A stretch of DNA of 64,000 bases from Halobellus rufus (GTDB lineage Archaea; Halobacteriota; Halobacteria; Halobacteriales; Haloferacaceae), in NCBI RefSeq assembly GCF_000739575.1, contig NZ_BBJO01000009.1, positions 124,001 through 188,000 of the forward strand, in the 5' to 3' direction. Under the pieces are notes generated by a model. It saw nothing but the letters and a program-made list of their open reading frames with translations, had not been told where the DNA came from and made no database searches. Both the position numbers and the translations under genes were made by a program. Below, piece after piece: positions 9,161 to 17,497 of this stretch. Every line of letters begins with the position of its first letter. Positions within the stretch are counted from its first letter, which is position 1.

Positions 9161-9349
9161 ATGTACACACACGGGCTGAACACGGCGATGACCCTGTACC
9201 GGAACGGAACACTGACGCTGTCGCAGGCGGCGTCCCGTGCGGGCCGCTCGACGGACGCGTTCGCGACGGCGCTCGTGCGGCACGGAATCCCGGTCCGCGA
9301 ACGGCAGGGGCGCGCCTCGGCCATCGAGAACTCGGTCGGAGCCGACTGA
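9161..9349 (+). CDS. small HTH-like haloarchaeal protein (DUF7317-like)
   Basis: A 62-residue protein starting MYTHGLNTAMTLYRNGTLTL at the ATG at 9161; a longer start at 9137 exists but is less likely. The core LSQAASRAGRSTDAFATALVRHGIPVRE has the spacing of a helix-turn-helix, as in small UPF0175-type antitoxin-like proteins. I recall haloarchaeal families with this layout (LYRxGTLTLxQAA), but the DUF number is tentative. It is convergent with NMD3. A role in DNA binding is inferred from the fold pattern only. Confidence 0.65.
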   Translation: MYTHGLNTAMTLYRNGTLTLSQAASRAGRSTDAFATALVRHGIPVRERQGRASAIENSVGAD

Positions 9350-9428
9350 CTGCCCGAGGCTGTCGCTCTCGACGAGTGCTGCCCGTTCGGAATCTTCTCA
9401 GCCCGCTCTCTTCATCGTCCTTTGGTGC

Positions 9429-10556
9429 CTACTCGCCCGTTTCGTCGGTTTCGGCACCGTCGGGGAGAATGTGTAGTCCCTCGCGGCTCTTCAGCACCCG
9501 AACCGTCTCGGCGTCGTCGTCGACGTAAGAGGGGCGCGCAATCGTCTTCGACTCGTACGTCTCGGGATCGAGCACTTGGATCGCGCGCTCGTCCTCGACG
9601 GTGACGACCGTCGTCTCGTCGGCGTCCTCGGTGGTCCCGATCTTTCTGGCGTCGGGCGTTTCCCCCTCCTCGAAGCTCGCTTCGTAGGCCTCGCCGGAGG
9701 TGAGCCGCACGCCTTTCAGGTTCCCGCGGACGCTTCTGACCAGCACGGGGCCGTCGTCGTCCGCGGGAGCGACGACGTCGCCGGGGGTGAACTTCGGGAG
9801 CCGCACGGCGTAGGTCACGCGGTACACCTCGTTGCCGTCGCTGTCCTCGGTGACGAGCGTCGGGTACTCCTTGACGTGGCCGCCCAGTTCGCGGACGATG
9901 CGCTTTGCGACCCCGCCGCCCATCTGGTTCGTCGAGATCTTGATGTTCGTGCCGTCGTCGGTCTCCTTGATCTCGGAGATGAACGCCTCGCGGTCGCCGG
10001 TCTCCTCGCGCTCGGTGACGTACGATTCGGCGATCTCGACGGCGCGGGCCTCCTCCTCGTTCGTCGGCGTCCGCCCGTCGGCGCGGACTTGGACGATGCT
10101 GGCGTAGTAGCCGCCGGCGATCCGACCGCAGCGGTCGCACGTCTGCCGGGCGATGAACACCGGCACTGTGACCCGCTCCTCGCGGTAGGTGTCGCGGACG
10201 ACGCCCCCGAACGTGCAGTGCATCCGGATGGTGTTCTCGTCGAGCTGTTCGGGCTCGATCCCCCAGCGGATGTCCTCGGCGTTCACGTGGACGCCGAGCG
10301 CCTCGGTGACCTGGTCGATCGCGACGTCGGTGTAGTCGTCGGCGTCGACGTCGACCCAGCGGTTGCCCTTGTGGACCGCGCCGCACTGCGAACAGACGCG
10401 GACCTCGATCCGCTCGGGAGCGTCGACGAGGTCGAAGTCCTCGAAGTAACAGTCGTCACAGAGGACGGCGTCGCGCTCGCGGGGCTCGCCGGGGAGCGGG
10501 TCGGCGCGCTCTGGAACCGGGTCGCCGCAGCGAGGACAGAACTCTCCCGAACTCAT
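9429..10556 (-). CDS. NMD3-family ribosome export/assembly protein
   Basis: Archaeal homologue of eukaryotic NMD3, which binds the late 60S subunit; archaea have no nuclear export, so a late large-subunit assembly role is inferred. 375 residues from the ATG at 10556 (MSSGEFCPRCGDPVPERADP). N-terminal zinc ribbons: CPRCG, CDDC, CSQCG and CDRCG. The central domain carries TNQMGGGVAKRIVRELGG; a KOW/SH3-like C-terminal part (FTPGDVVAPADDDGPVLVRS) follows. It is divergent from htpX with 109 bp between starts. Confidence 0.9.
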   Translation of the reverse strand: MSSGEFCPRCGDPVPERADPLPGEPRERDAVLCDDCYFEDFDLVDAPERIEVRVCSQCGAVHKGNRWVDVDADDYTDVAIDQVTEALGVHVNAEDIRWGIEPEQLDENTIRMHCTFGGVVRDTYREERVTVPVFIARQTCDRCGRIAGGYYASIVQVRADGRTPTNEEEARAVEIAESYVTEREETGDREAFISEIKETDDGTNIKISTNQMGGGVAKRIVRELGGHVKEYPTLVTEDSDGNEVYRVTYAVRLPKFTPGDVVAPADDDGPVLVRSVRGNLKGVRLTSGEAYEASFEEGETPDARKIGTTEDADETTVVTVEDERAIQVLDPETYESKTIARPSYVDDDAETVRVLKSREGLHILPDGAETDETGE

Positions 10557-10637
10557 CGGGCGAGATAGACGACCGAGGCGGTTAAGCGCGACGAAGTTGC
10601 CCGCGTCTCGCGGTCCGGCTCTCGGCCTGCAACACCG

Positions 10638-10645
10638 TTTATAAC
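10638..10645 (+). promoter_or_regulatory. TATA box of htpX
   Basis: TTTATAAC begins 28 nt before the ATG at 10666, the spacing of a leaderless haloarchaeal transcript. The htpX-pspAB pair is likely driven from here. Confidence 0.6.
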
Positions 10646-10665
10646 CCCGAGCCCCTAGTCCGGCT

Positions 10666-11535
10666 ATGGACTGGAAACCCGACTGGGGACTCCGCGGCCG
10701 GATGGTCCTCACGATGTTCCTGCTCTTCGCCCTCTATCTCGTCTTCGTGGGGGCGCTGATACAGACGGATTCGTTCTTCTTCCTGCCGCTGATGGGGCTT
10801 TTCGTCCTCGCGCAGTTCTTCTTCAGCGACAAACTGGCGCTCTACAGTATGGGAGCGAAGGAGGTCTCCGAGAGCGAGTACCCGGAGCTCCACGCGATGG
10901 TCTCGCGACTCAGCCAGCAGGCGGACCTCCCGAAACCGACGGTCGCCGTCGCCGACTCGCGCGTGCCGAACGCCTTCGCGGCCGGCCGATCGCAGAAGAG
11001 TTCGACCGTCTGCGTGACGAGTGGGCTGCTGCAGACGCTCGATCGCGACGAATTGGAGGGCGTGATCGCCCACGAACTCGCGCACGTCAAGAACCGCGAC
11101 GTGATGGTGATGACCATCGCCTCGTTCCTCTCGACGGTCGCGTTCATGATCGTCCGGATGGGCTTTTGGTTCGGCGGCGGGCGCAACCGACAGGGCGGCG
11201 GCGGGTTCCTCGTAGCCGTGGTCGCTTCGCTCCTCGTCTGGATCGTCTCGTTCTTCCTGATCCGCGCGCTCTCGCGGTACCGCGAGTTCGCGGCCGACCG
11301 CGGCGGCGCGCTCATCACCGGCCGGCCGTCGGCGCTCGCGTCGGCGCTCCTGAAGATCGACGGCCGGATGGACAACGTCCCCAAAGAGGACCTCCGCGAG
11401 CAGTCGGAGATGAACGCGTTCTTCATCGTCCCGCTGAAGAGCGACGTCATCGGCCGGCTGTTCAGCACGCACCCCGCCACCGAGAAGCGCGTCGACCGCC
11501 TGCGCGAACTCGAACGCGAGATGGAGTCCGCCTGA
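10666..11535 (+). CDS. htpX: HtpX-like M48 membrane zinc metalloprotease
   Basis: Membrane-bound protease for quality control of membrane proteins. 289 residues. Two N-terminal membrane helices (about 13-30 and 37-53), the zinc motif HELAH at residues 136-140 (IAHELAHVKNRD), then two helices and the third zinc ligand in YREFAADRGGALITG. All catalytic residues are present. It is followed after 2 bp by pspAB, the same pairing known in actinobacteria, which suggests that the two act together in membrane stress. Confidence 0.93.
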   Translation: MDWKPDWGLRGRMVLTMFLLFALYLVFVGALIQTDSFFFLPLMGLFVLAQFFFSDKLALYSMGAKEVSESEYPELHAMVSRLSQQADLPKPTVAVADSRVPNAFAAGRSQKSSTVCVTSGLLQTLDRDELEGVIAHELAHVKNRDVMVMTIASFLSTVAFMIVRMGFWFGGGRNRQGGGGFLVAVVASLLVWIVSFFLIRALSRYREFAADRGGALITGRPSALASALLKIDGRMDNVPKEDLREQSEMNAFFIVPLKSDVIGRLFSTHPATEKRVDRLRELEREMESA

Positions 11536-11537
11536 CG

Positions 11538-12167
11538 ATGGGGCTGTTCGACACGATCCGGACCGTCCTCGGGACGAACGCCGAGGCGGACGCGACGCGC
11601 GACGCCGACCCCGAGGACCTCTTCGGGATGAGCACCGCCTACGTCACGATGGAGGCCGACCTCGGATTCCGCTCTGTCGGTGCCGCGGCCCTCTGTTTCT
11701 CGGGGGTCGACAGCACCGACTTCTCGGACGTCGTCGACGACGTCGAGACGATCCTCCGCGCCGGCGAGGAGGAGACCGGCACGGAGTTCGAGCTCCGGGA
11801 GGACAGCCACGGCTGGGAGTGGGTGGTCCTCCGCGACGACGACCCCGAAGACTTGGTGACGAGCGTCCACTTCGCGGCCGACGAGTTCATCGAGCGCGGC
11901 TACGGCTCGCGACTCCTCGCGGCCGTGTTTGGCTTCGAGCGCGCTGACGGCGGCGGGAGCGAGGGCGACGCCGACCGCGCGTACTGGATCTACTCGTTCC
12001 GGCGCGGCGCGTACTACCCGTTCGCCCCGCAGCGCGGCAAGGAGCGGAACCAGCAGGTGGAGTTCAAGCTGGAGTCGGTACTCGACGGCGAGTTGGGGCT
12101 CGAAGACGACGAGTCCTACTGGTATCCGATGTGGCCCGACCGAGACGGCGGCCACCCGTGGGAGTGA
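11538..12167 (+). CDS. pspAB: PspA-associated protein PspAB
   Basis: A 209-residue soluble protein beginning MGLFDTIRTVLGTNAEADA at the ATG at 11538. The family pattern (a short amphipathic N-terminus, then EDLFGMSTAYVTMEADLGF and YWIYSFRRGAYYPFAP) matches PspAB, which sits next to htpX. The N-terminal helix could tether it to the membrane. The family role in PspA/HtpX envelope stress comes from context only. The gene is followed by a small-RNA gene on the opposite strand. Confidence 0.8.
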   Translation: MGLFDTIRTVLGTNAEADATRDADPEDLFGMSTAYVTMEADLGFRSVGAAALCFSGVDSTDFSDVVDDVETILRAGEEETGTEFELREDSHGWEWVVLRDDDPEDLVTSVHFAADEFIERGYGSRLLAAVFGFERADGGGSEGDADRAYWIYSFRRGAYYPFAPQRGKERNQQVEFKLESVLDGELGLEDDESYWYPMWPDRDGGHPWE

Positions 12168-12174
12168 GCATCTT

Positions 12175-12280
12175 GGCGAACAGTCGGCACCCGCACCGAC
12201 GGCACTGAGCGGCGTCGGCTCCGTTCCCGCGTCGGTGTGCCGAGCAACCGCGGCTCGACGCGGGGCAATCGTCAGCTCAC
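12175..12280 (-). ncRNA. candidate structured small RNA, copy A
   Basis: About 106 nt on the minus strand in the gap between pspAB and a divergent lipoprotein gene. The proposed 5' end is GTGAGCTGA (12280-12272), 30 nt after the first base of the TATA box at 12310-12303. Next comes a hairpin with arms CCCCGCGTCG (12265-12256) and CGACGCGGGA (12234-12225), 9 of 10 pairs, holding the shared GCCGCGGTTGCTCGGCAC. A second stem-loop (CCGAC...GTCGG) and the 3' block GGGTGCCGACTGTTCGCC (12192-12175) follow. Copy B at 38629 shares every block except the second hairpin's sequence. No reading frame with a start is conserved between the copies, so an RNA product is inferred. Confidence 0.6.
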
Positions 12281-12302
12281 GCGGCGTCTGGCCGCCCGCT
12301 GG

Positions 12303-12310
12303 TACATAAA
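12303..12310 (-). promoter_or_regulatory. TATA box of small RNA copy A
   Basis: Reads TTTATGTA on the minus strand, exactly 30 nt from the proposed first base of the RNA at 12280. The same box and spacing (TTTATATA) precede copy B. Confidence 0.6.
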
Positions 12311-12375
12311 CGATCGCCGTCACACCGGTGGCCGTTCCCGTGCCTATTTATCCCCGTCTCGAATAGGTTCGCCTG

Positions 12376-13044
12376 ATGCCCTCCACTACGCCCACGCCGA
12401 GTAGGCGACGCCTCCTCCAGTCGACGGCGGCGGTCCTCGGGGTCTCCGCGCTCGCCGGTTGCGGTGGCAGTTCGTCGTCCACGGGAACCGCCCGCGCCGG
12501 ACCCGACGTCGACCCGCCCGAGGACGCTGTCACCGACCCGACGCACGTCAGTCTCCGGAACCCCGAACTGGCTCCGATCGTCGTCGATCCGGCATCCGAG
12601 ACAGAGACGCCGGAGAGCGACTCCGACGTCACTCCGCAGTTCGACGATTGGCAGCACGACCTCGTCGCCGACGCCGAGCGAGCCGAAGCGCTGGAGTTCG
12701 CCGACGTCGACGGTGCCGACGAGGCCCGCGCGCTCCTCGACGGGACCGACTTCGAGTCGGAGTCGGTGTACGTCGAGGGGCACGTCGTCCCCGAATGTTA
12801 CGAGCGGCGGCTCTGCTGGGTCCGCTGGACCGACTCCGATATCGAGACCGATTACGCCCGGATCCTCCGCGACGCAGACGTCGCCTGCGGGGCCGACGAC
12901 GAGGACTTCGTGACGAACCTGATTCGGATCCCGGCCCCGCTGGACCCCGACGACGTCCGGAGCTACGGGCCCAGCAGCGGCAGCGGCCGGTGTCGGACGC
13001 CGACTGGTGAATCGATGGCGGCCGGAGAGGGGGAACAGGCGTGA
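12376..13044 (+). CDS. Tat-exported lipoprotein, unknown function
   Basis: 222 residues. The N-terminus SRRRLLQSTAAVLGVSALAGC is a twin-arginine signal with a lipobox (LAGC), so the mature protein should be lipid-anchored on the outer face of the membrane. The body is acidic, with cysteines in VPECYERRLCWVRW, DVACG and GRC that could form disulfides outside the cell. No known domain. A TATA box (CTATTTAT, from 12344) lies 32 nt before the ATG at 12376, suggesting a leaderless mRNA. It overlaps the next lipoprotein by 4 nt, so the two form an operon. Confidence 0.75.
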   Translation: MPSTTPTPSRRRLLQSTAAVLGVSALAGCGGSSSSTGTARAGPDVDPPEDAVTDPTHVSLRNPELAPIVVDPASETETPESDSDVTPQFDDWQHDLVADAERAEALEFADVDGADEARALLDGTDFESESVYVEGHVVPECYERRLCWVRWTDSDIETDYARILRDADVACGADDEDFVTNLIRIPAPLDPDDVRSYGPSSGSGRCRTPTGESMAAGEGEQA

Positions 13045-14399
13045 CCCGAACGCCTGCAGACGCCGGACGGGACCGTCGTTTCGGCCGCCGAGAACTGCTG
13101 GCGCTCTCCGGCGCCCTCGGGCTCACATCCCTCACGGGGTGTCTCGATCAGCTACCCGGTTCGGGGCCGGACACGCTCGACGGCGACGCGGTCGCGGTCG
13201 CCGTCACCGACGAGGCTCCCGAAATCTCCGAGACGCTCCCGGTCGACATCGCGACCTCCTTCGTCGCCGAACAGCGCGAGGTCGCTCGGGAGAAACTCGA
13301 CTCGGTCCCCGCGCCGTTCGACGAGAGCGAGATCCCGAACGGCGTGATCCGCGAACAGGTGAACGGCGAGTACCGGGCCGCGCGCGAGGCGATCCGTGAG
13401 TCCGCTGACGACGGGACGGCCTACGAACGTCTCGGGCGCGCGACTCGGTCCCGAGAGAGCGCACAGGAGGTGGTGCTCGCTTGGCGTGCGATCGAAGGGG
13501 AGGCGACCGTCGAGGACCTCCGCGAGTCCCGGTCGGCCGCCGACGACGCCGTCGACGCGCTCGCCTCGCGATGGGAGTACGTCGGCGACGACCCGGTGCG
13601 GGCGGCGGTCGTCCACGCGGAGATCGAGCGCGAGGTCCGCGCGGCGCGAAACTGGCTGTCGTTCGGGGAACGCGAACTCGAATACGCGGCCGAGCAGCCG
13701 CTCGAATTCGCGGACGTCGCGGTCGACATCGAACGCGCGCGGACGTCGGAAGCGGTCGCGTCGTACTACTTCGAGCGGTTCCGTGGCGACCTCGCGCGGG
13801 AAGAACCCCTGCGCGAGCGGTTCGCGACCGCGCGGGACTCGCTCGACGAACGCGTCCGGACGCGCGGCGAGTCGCTCCCGGAAGAGACCGACGATCCGAC
13901 GACGCTCGTCGACCGCGAGATCACCCAGACCGCGGGCGTGATCGCACTCTCGGACGTCCTCCGGAACGCGCGGTGGCGTGTCGAAGACCGAAGCGGGGAG
14001 CGGGACCCGCCGTCGCTCGCGAGTGATGCACTCCTCGCGGCGGAAACGCTCGTGTACCTCCGCGCGTTCGAGGCGCTCCGCGAGCGGATCGAGGAGGGAG
14101 ACGACGTCGCCGTCGATGAGGCGGACGACGTCGCTGCACTCCGCGGTGACGCCGTCGACGCGATCACTTCCGCGCGCGAAGCGGATCGCAACCGCTTCGT
14201 CGTCGACGCGATCCTCCCGCGGTTCGCCCGGGAACTCCGCTGGATCGACGACCGGCTCTCCGGCTACGAGGGCGACACGCGCGTCGACTTCGTCGAACGG
14301 GAGGCCGCCGAGTACGTCGTCGTCGCCGAGACGTGTCGCGCGGTGCCGCCCGTGAGCGCCGACGTGGCGGCGACGCTCCGCGGCGACAGCGGCTCCTAG
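13041..14399 (+). CDS. Tat-exported helical lipoprotein, unknown function
   Basis: 452 residues from the GTG at 13041, whose GTGA overlaps the stop of the first lipoprotein. The signal is RRFGRRELLALSGALGL with lipobox LTGC, so it is exported and lipid-anchored. The mature part is rich in Glu, Arg and Ala with many helical stretches and no cysteine after the anchor. I see no ligand-binding motif. It probably works with the preceding lipoprotein at the cell surface. Confidence 0.75.
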   Translation: MTRTPADAGRDRRFGRRELLALSGALGLTSLTGCLDQLPGSGPDTLDGDAVAVAVTDEAPEISETLPVDIATSFVAEQREVAREKLDSVPAPFDESEIPNGVIREQVNGEYRAAREAIRESADDGTAYERLGRATRSRESAQEVVLAWRAIEGEATVEDLRESRSAADDAVDALASRWEYVGDDPVRAAVVHAEIEREVRAARNWLSFGERELEYAAEQPLEFADVAVDIERARTSEAVASYYFERFRGDLAREEPLRERFATARDSLDERVRTRGESLPEETDDPTTLVDREITQTAGVIALSDVLRNARWRVEDRSGERDPPSLASDALLAAETLVYLRAFEALRERIEEGDDVAVDEADDVAALRGDAVDAITSAREADRNRFVVDAILPRFARELRWIDDRLSGYEGDTRVDFVEREAAEYVVVAETCRAVPPVSADVAATLRGDSGS

Positions 14400-14523
14400 C
14401 CTGCGGCTTCCGGTTTGAACCCTCGTCGATCCCACTCTCGATAGCCTTCCCCGTCGAGCGTTTTCACTTTCACTCTGCTGTTAACGAGGGTTTATGTGCA
14501 AGTGGGGCCCAGAGAGGGATACG

Positions 14524-15555
14524 ATGCCAGAAGACGATCTCGAGAGTCTCCCCGGAGTCGGCCCCGCGACCGCAGACAAACTCGTCGACTCGGGATTCGA
14601 GAGCTATCAGGCGATCGCCGTCGCGAGCCCCGGCGAGATGTCCAACACCGCCGACGTCGGCGAGTCGACCGCCGCCGACATCATCAACGCCGCGCGCGAG
14701 GCCGCCGACATCGGCGGCTTCGAGACCGGTGCGGCGGTCCTCGAACGGCGCGAACAGATCGGCAAGCTGTCGTGGCGCATCCCCGAGGTCGACGAGCTCC
14801 TCGGCGGCGGGATCGAGACGCAGTCGATCACCGAGGTGTACGGCGAGTTCGGGGCCGGGAAGTCGCAGGTCACCCACCAGATGGCCGTCAACGTCCAACT
14901 CCCGCCCGAGCACGGCGGCCTCGGCGGTTCCTGTATCTTCATCGACTCCGAGGACACCTTCCGCCCCGAGCGGATCGACGATATGATGCGCGGCCTCGAC
15001 GACGAGGTGCTCGCGGACCTCCTCGAACGCCGCGAGATCGAGGGCGCGCCCGGTGACGAGAGCGCGATGGAGGACCTCCTCGACAGCTTCCTCGACAAGA
15101 TCCACGTCGCGAAGGCGTTCAACTCCAACCACCAGATCCTGCTGGCGGAGAAGGCCAAGGAACTCGCCCGCGACAACGAGGACGCGGAGTTCCCCGTCCG
15201 GCTCCTCTGCGTCGACTCGCTCACGGCGCACTTCCGCGCGGAGTACGTCGGACGGGGGCAACTCGCCGAGCGCCAGCAGAAGCTCAACAAGCACCTCCAC
15301 GACCTGATGCGCGTCGGCGACCTCTACAACACCGCCGTGCTCGTGACGAACCAGGTCGCCTCTAACCCCGACTCGTACTTCGGTGACCCGACGCAGCCGA
15401 TCGGCGGCAACATCCTCGGCCACACCTCGACGTTCCGGATCTACCTCCGGAAATCGAAGGGAGACAAGCGGATCGTCCGTCTGGTCGACGCGCCCAACCT
15501 CGCCGACGGCGAGGGCGTGATGCGCGTGCAGGACGGCGGTCTGAAGCCCGAGTAG
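14524..15555 (+). CDS. radA: RadA recombinase
   Basis: Archaeal RecA/Rad51 homologue that forms filaments on single-stranded DNA for strand exchange. 343 residues from the ATG at 14524 ([20 protein letters not shown]). An N-terminal helix-hairpin-helix domain (residues 1-60) precedes the ATPase core: Walker A GEFGAGKS (107-114), Walker B LLCVDSL, and the L2 region [20 protein letters not shown]. Length and motifs are normal. An upstream in-frame ATG at 14494 is less likely because the conserved N-terminus begins at MPEDD. Confidence 0.97.
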   Translation: MPEDDLESLPGVGPATADKLVDSGFESYQAIAVASPGEMSNTADVGESTAADIINAAREAADIGGFETGAAVLERREQIGKLSWRIPEVDELLGGGIETQSITEVYGEFGAGKSQVTHQMAVNVQLPPEHGGLGGSCIFIDSEDTFRPERIDDMMRGLDDEVLADLLERREIEGAPGDESAMEDLLDSFLDKIHVAKAFNSNHQILLAEKAKELARDNEDAEFPVRLLCVDSLTAHFRAEYVGRGQLAERQQKLNKHLHDLMRVGDLYNTAVLVTNQVASNPDSYFGDPTQPIGGNILGHTSTFRIYLRKSKGDKRIVRLVDAPNLADGEGVMRVQDGGLKPE

Positions 15556-15572
15556 CCACCCACCTTTTTCCA

Positions 15573-15597
15573 CGGAGGGGTCCTGTGGACCCCTCCG
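15573..15597 (+). terminator. perfect hairpin after radA
   Basis: An 11-bp perfect stem (CGGAGGGGTCC / GGACCCCTCCG) with a TGT loop, starting 18 bp after the radA stop. A T5 tract precedes it and an A5 tract follows, so a longer partly paired stem is possible. It may end radA transcription or protect the 3' end. In archaea a U-tract matters more than a hairpin, hence the modest confidence. Confidence 0.4.
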
Positions 15598-15741
15598 CGC
15601 AAAAACGTGGAGGGAAAAATGACGCTGACGAGCGGTCGAAGGCCGCGAGCTCGGCGGTGAATCGCGCGCCCACGTACAGCGTGTGCCTTCGGTACGTTGG
15701 CTTTGGTTCGAGCACGCGATTCCGGACCGCTTCCGCGTCCG

Positions 15742-15786
15742 GTATAAGTGGGTTATACGCTTAAGCTACAGAGCAATACTGCTCTG
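15742..15786. promoter_or_regulatory. two adjacent inverted repeats ahead of the DmdA-like gene
   Basis: GTATAA-GTGGG-TTATAC (15742-15758) overlaps a TATA-like sequence. Ten bases on, CAGAGCA-ATAC-TGCTCTG (15769-15786) follows. Both have perfect arms. Their position over a promoter, with an HTH_10 regulator gene 1.7 kb downstream, suggests an operator. The rest of 15598-15804 shows nothing else recognisable. Confidence 0.45.
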
Positions 15787-15804
15787 TGCCTTCTATCCGT
15801 CTGT

Positions 15805-15954
15805 ATGGCACAGCGGAACTATCTCGACGAGCACGACCGAGCGACCGAATCAGAACTCTACCTCCCCGCCGGGGCCGGCGTGTCGTTCATCGCCAGCCGG
15901 TTCGAGCGCGTCTGGGGGACGCTGTTCAATCACCACGTTGGACCACGGAACTAG
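15805..15954 (+). CDS. possible 49-residue protein
   Basis: Frame MAQRNYLDEHDRATESELYL..., followed by a stretch with aromatic and hydrophobic residues, ending HHVGPRN. It begins 19 bp after the second palindrome and stops 7 bp before the DmdA-like ATG, so it would be a leader gene of that operon. No family is recognised and the codon pattern is only mildly supportive. It may instead be a non-coding leader. Confidence 0.35.
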   Translation: MAQRNYLDEHDRATESELYLPAGAGVSFIASRFERVWGTLFNHHVGPRN

Positions 15955-15961
15955 ACTTCCA

Positions 15962-17326
15962 ATGTCCGAAAAACGCCACCCGAACCACCCCCGCATCGAC
16001 CAGTCTGATCGTACCGTACCCAGAAACCTCCGTCAAACGGGCGACGCGGACGTCGACCTCGTGATCTCCAACCGGGTCCGCAAGTCTCCGTTCTGGCACC
16101 TCTCCGTCGAGGAAGGCTGCCACGAGGCGACGGTGTACAACCATATGTACCACCCGCGGGCGTTCATCGACCCCGAAGACGGAGGCTCGAAAGCCGAGTA
16201 CGACCTGCTGGTCAACGACGTAGCGCTGTGGGACGTCGCGGTCGAGCGCCAGATCCGCGTCGAGGGCCCCGACGCCGAGGCGTTCGTCAACTACGTCATC
16301 ACCCGGGACGCGACCGACATCGAGCCGATGCGTGGCAAGTACGCCATCTGCTGTAACTACGACGGCGGCATTCTCAACGACTTCGTCCTGCTGCGACCCG
16401 ACGAGGACGAGTTCTGGTTCTCTATCGCCGACGCCGACCTGCTGCAGTGGTTGCAAGGGGTCACCGTCGGCAACGACTTCGAGGTCGACATCGACGAGAT
16501 CGACGTCTCGCCGATGCAGATTCAGGGCCCGAAATCGCCCGACGTGATCGAGTCGCTCATCGATGACGCGGTCGAAGACGTTCCGTACTACGGACTGTTG
16601 GAAGCGACGATCAACGACGTCCCGGTGTTGGTGAGCCAGACGGGCTTCTCCGGAGAGGCGGGATTCGAGATATACGTCCGTGAAGCGACGACGAACGCCG
16701 AGGCAGTGTGGAATCCGGTACTCGAAACGGTCAAAGACCACGGCGGTGCCGCGGCGCCGGTGAACGGTCGGCGACGGATCGCCGCCGGAATCCTGTCGTT
16801 GGGGCAGGACATGGACCACGAGACGTCGCCCTTCCAGGTCAACCTCGGCTATCAGGTCCCCGACGACAAGGACGCGGACTACGTCGGCAAGGACGAACTG
16901 GAACGCCAGAAGGAAGCGATCGAGAGCGGCGAGTTCCCGTTCACGCACAAGCTGGTCGGTCTGAAGATGGCGGGCGAACCGATCATGGAATGGGCTTCGG
17001 ACTACTGGCTCATCTCGGACCCGGAGACGGGCGAGGAATGCGGCTACCTGACGTCGGCGGGGTGGAACCCGGATCTCGAGGCCAATCTCGGCCTCGGATT
17101 CGTGCCAGCGGAGAAACTGCAGGCCGCGACCGACGTCCCGCTCGACGATTCGATCTACGACGCGGACCTCGACTTGGAGTTCGAGGTCCACCTCCCGGAC
17201 GAGTACGCCGAGGAGCCCGGCGAACCCGTATACGCGACGGTGGCGAAGGTCCCGTTCAAAGAGTCAGTCAACCCCAGCGCTCGCGAACAGGCCAAGATTC
17301 ACGCCAGAGACGATATGCAGGACTGA
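15962..17326 (+). CDS. aminomethyltransferase-family enzyme, DMSP demethylase (DmdA)-like
   Basis: 454 residues of the GcvT fold, tetrahydrofolate-dependent. The pattern SPFWHLSVEEG, VYNHMYHPRAF, LWDVAVERQIRVEGPDAE, GGILNDFVLL, DVSPMQIQGPKS and GFSGEAGFEIYVRE matches DmdA-type DMSP/methyl transferases more closely than glycine-cleavage GcvT. The C-terminal barrel (residues 330-454) is longer than in bacterial DmdA. ATG 15962 is chosen because the conserved part begins soon after it. No glycine-cleavage genes are nearby, which favours a catabolic demethylase. The substrate (DMSP or another methylated compound) is inferred. Confidence 0.7.
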   Translation: MSEKRHPNHPRIDQSDRTVPRNLRQTGDADVDLVISNRVRKSPFWHLSVEEGCHEATVYNHMYHPRAFIDPEDGGSKAEYDLLVNDVALWDVAVERQIRVEGPDAEAFVNYVITRDATDIEPMRGKYAICCNYDGGILNDFVLLRPDEDEFWFSIADADLLQWLQGVTVGNDFEVDIDEIDVSPMQIQGPKSPDVIESLIDDAVEDVPYYGLLEATINDVPVLVSQTGFSGEAGFEIYVREATTNAEAVWNPVLETVKDHGGAAAPVNGRRRIAAGILSLGQDMDHETSPFQVNLGYQVPDDKDADYVGKDELERQKEAIESGEFPFTHKLVGLKMAGEPIMEWASDYWLISDPETGEECGYLTSAGWNPDLEANLGLGFVPAEKLQAATDVPLDDSIYDADLDLEFEVHLPDEYAEEPGEPVYATVAKVPFKESVNPSAREQAKIHARDDMQD

Positions 17327-17497
17327 TCGCCGGAGGCGAGTTGTGAGGAACCCGGAACTCACGGTCGACCGACTCAGTTAAGCCGCCACACGGCCACCTC
17401 CTCGGTAGCGAGTGCTGCAGTACAGATCTCCACCAAGCGTCTCAAACAACACGCAATTGTATGGTCTTGTTCACTGACACTACTATCGTACGGGCCA

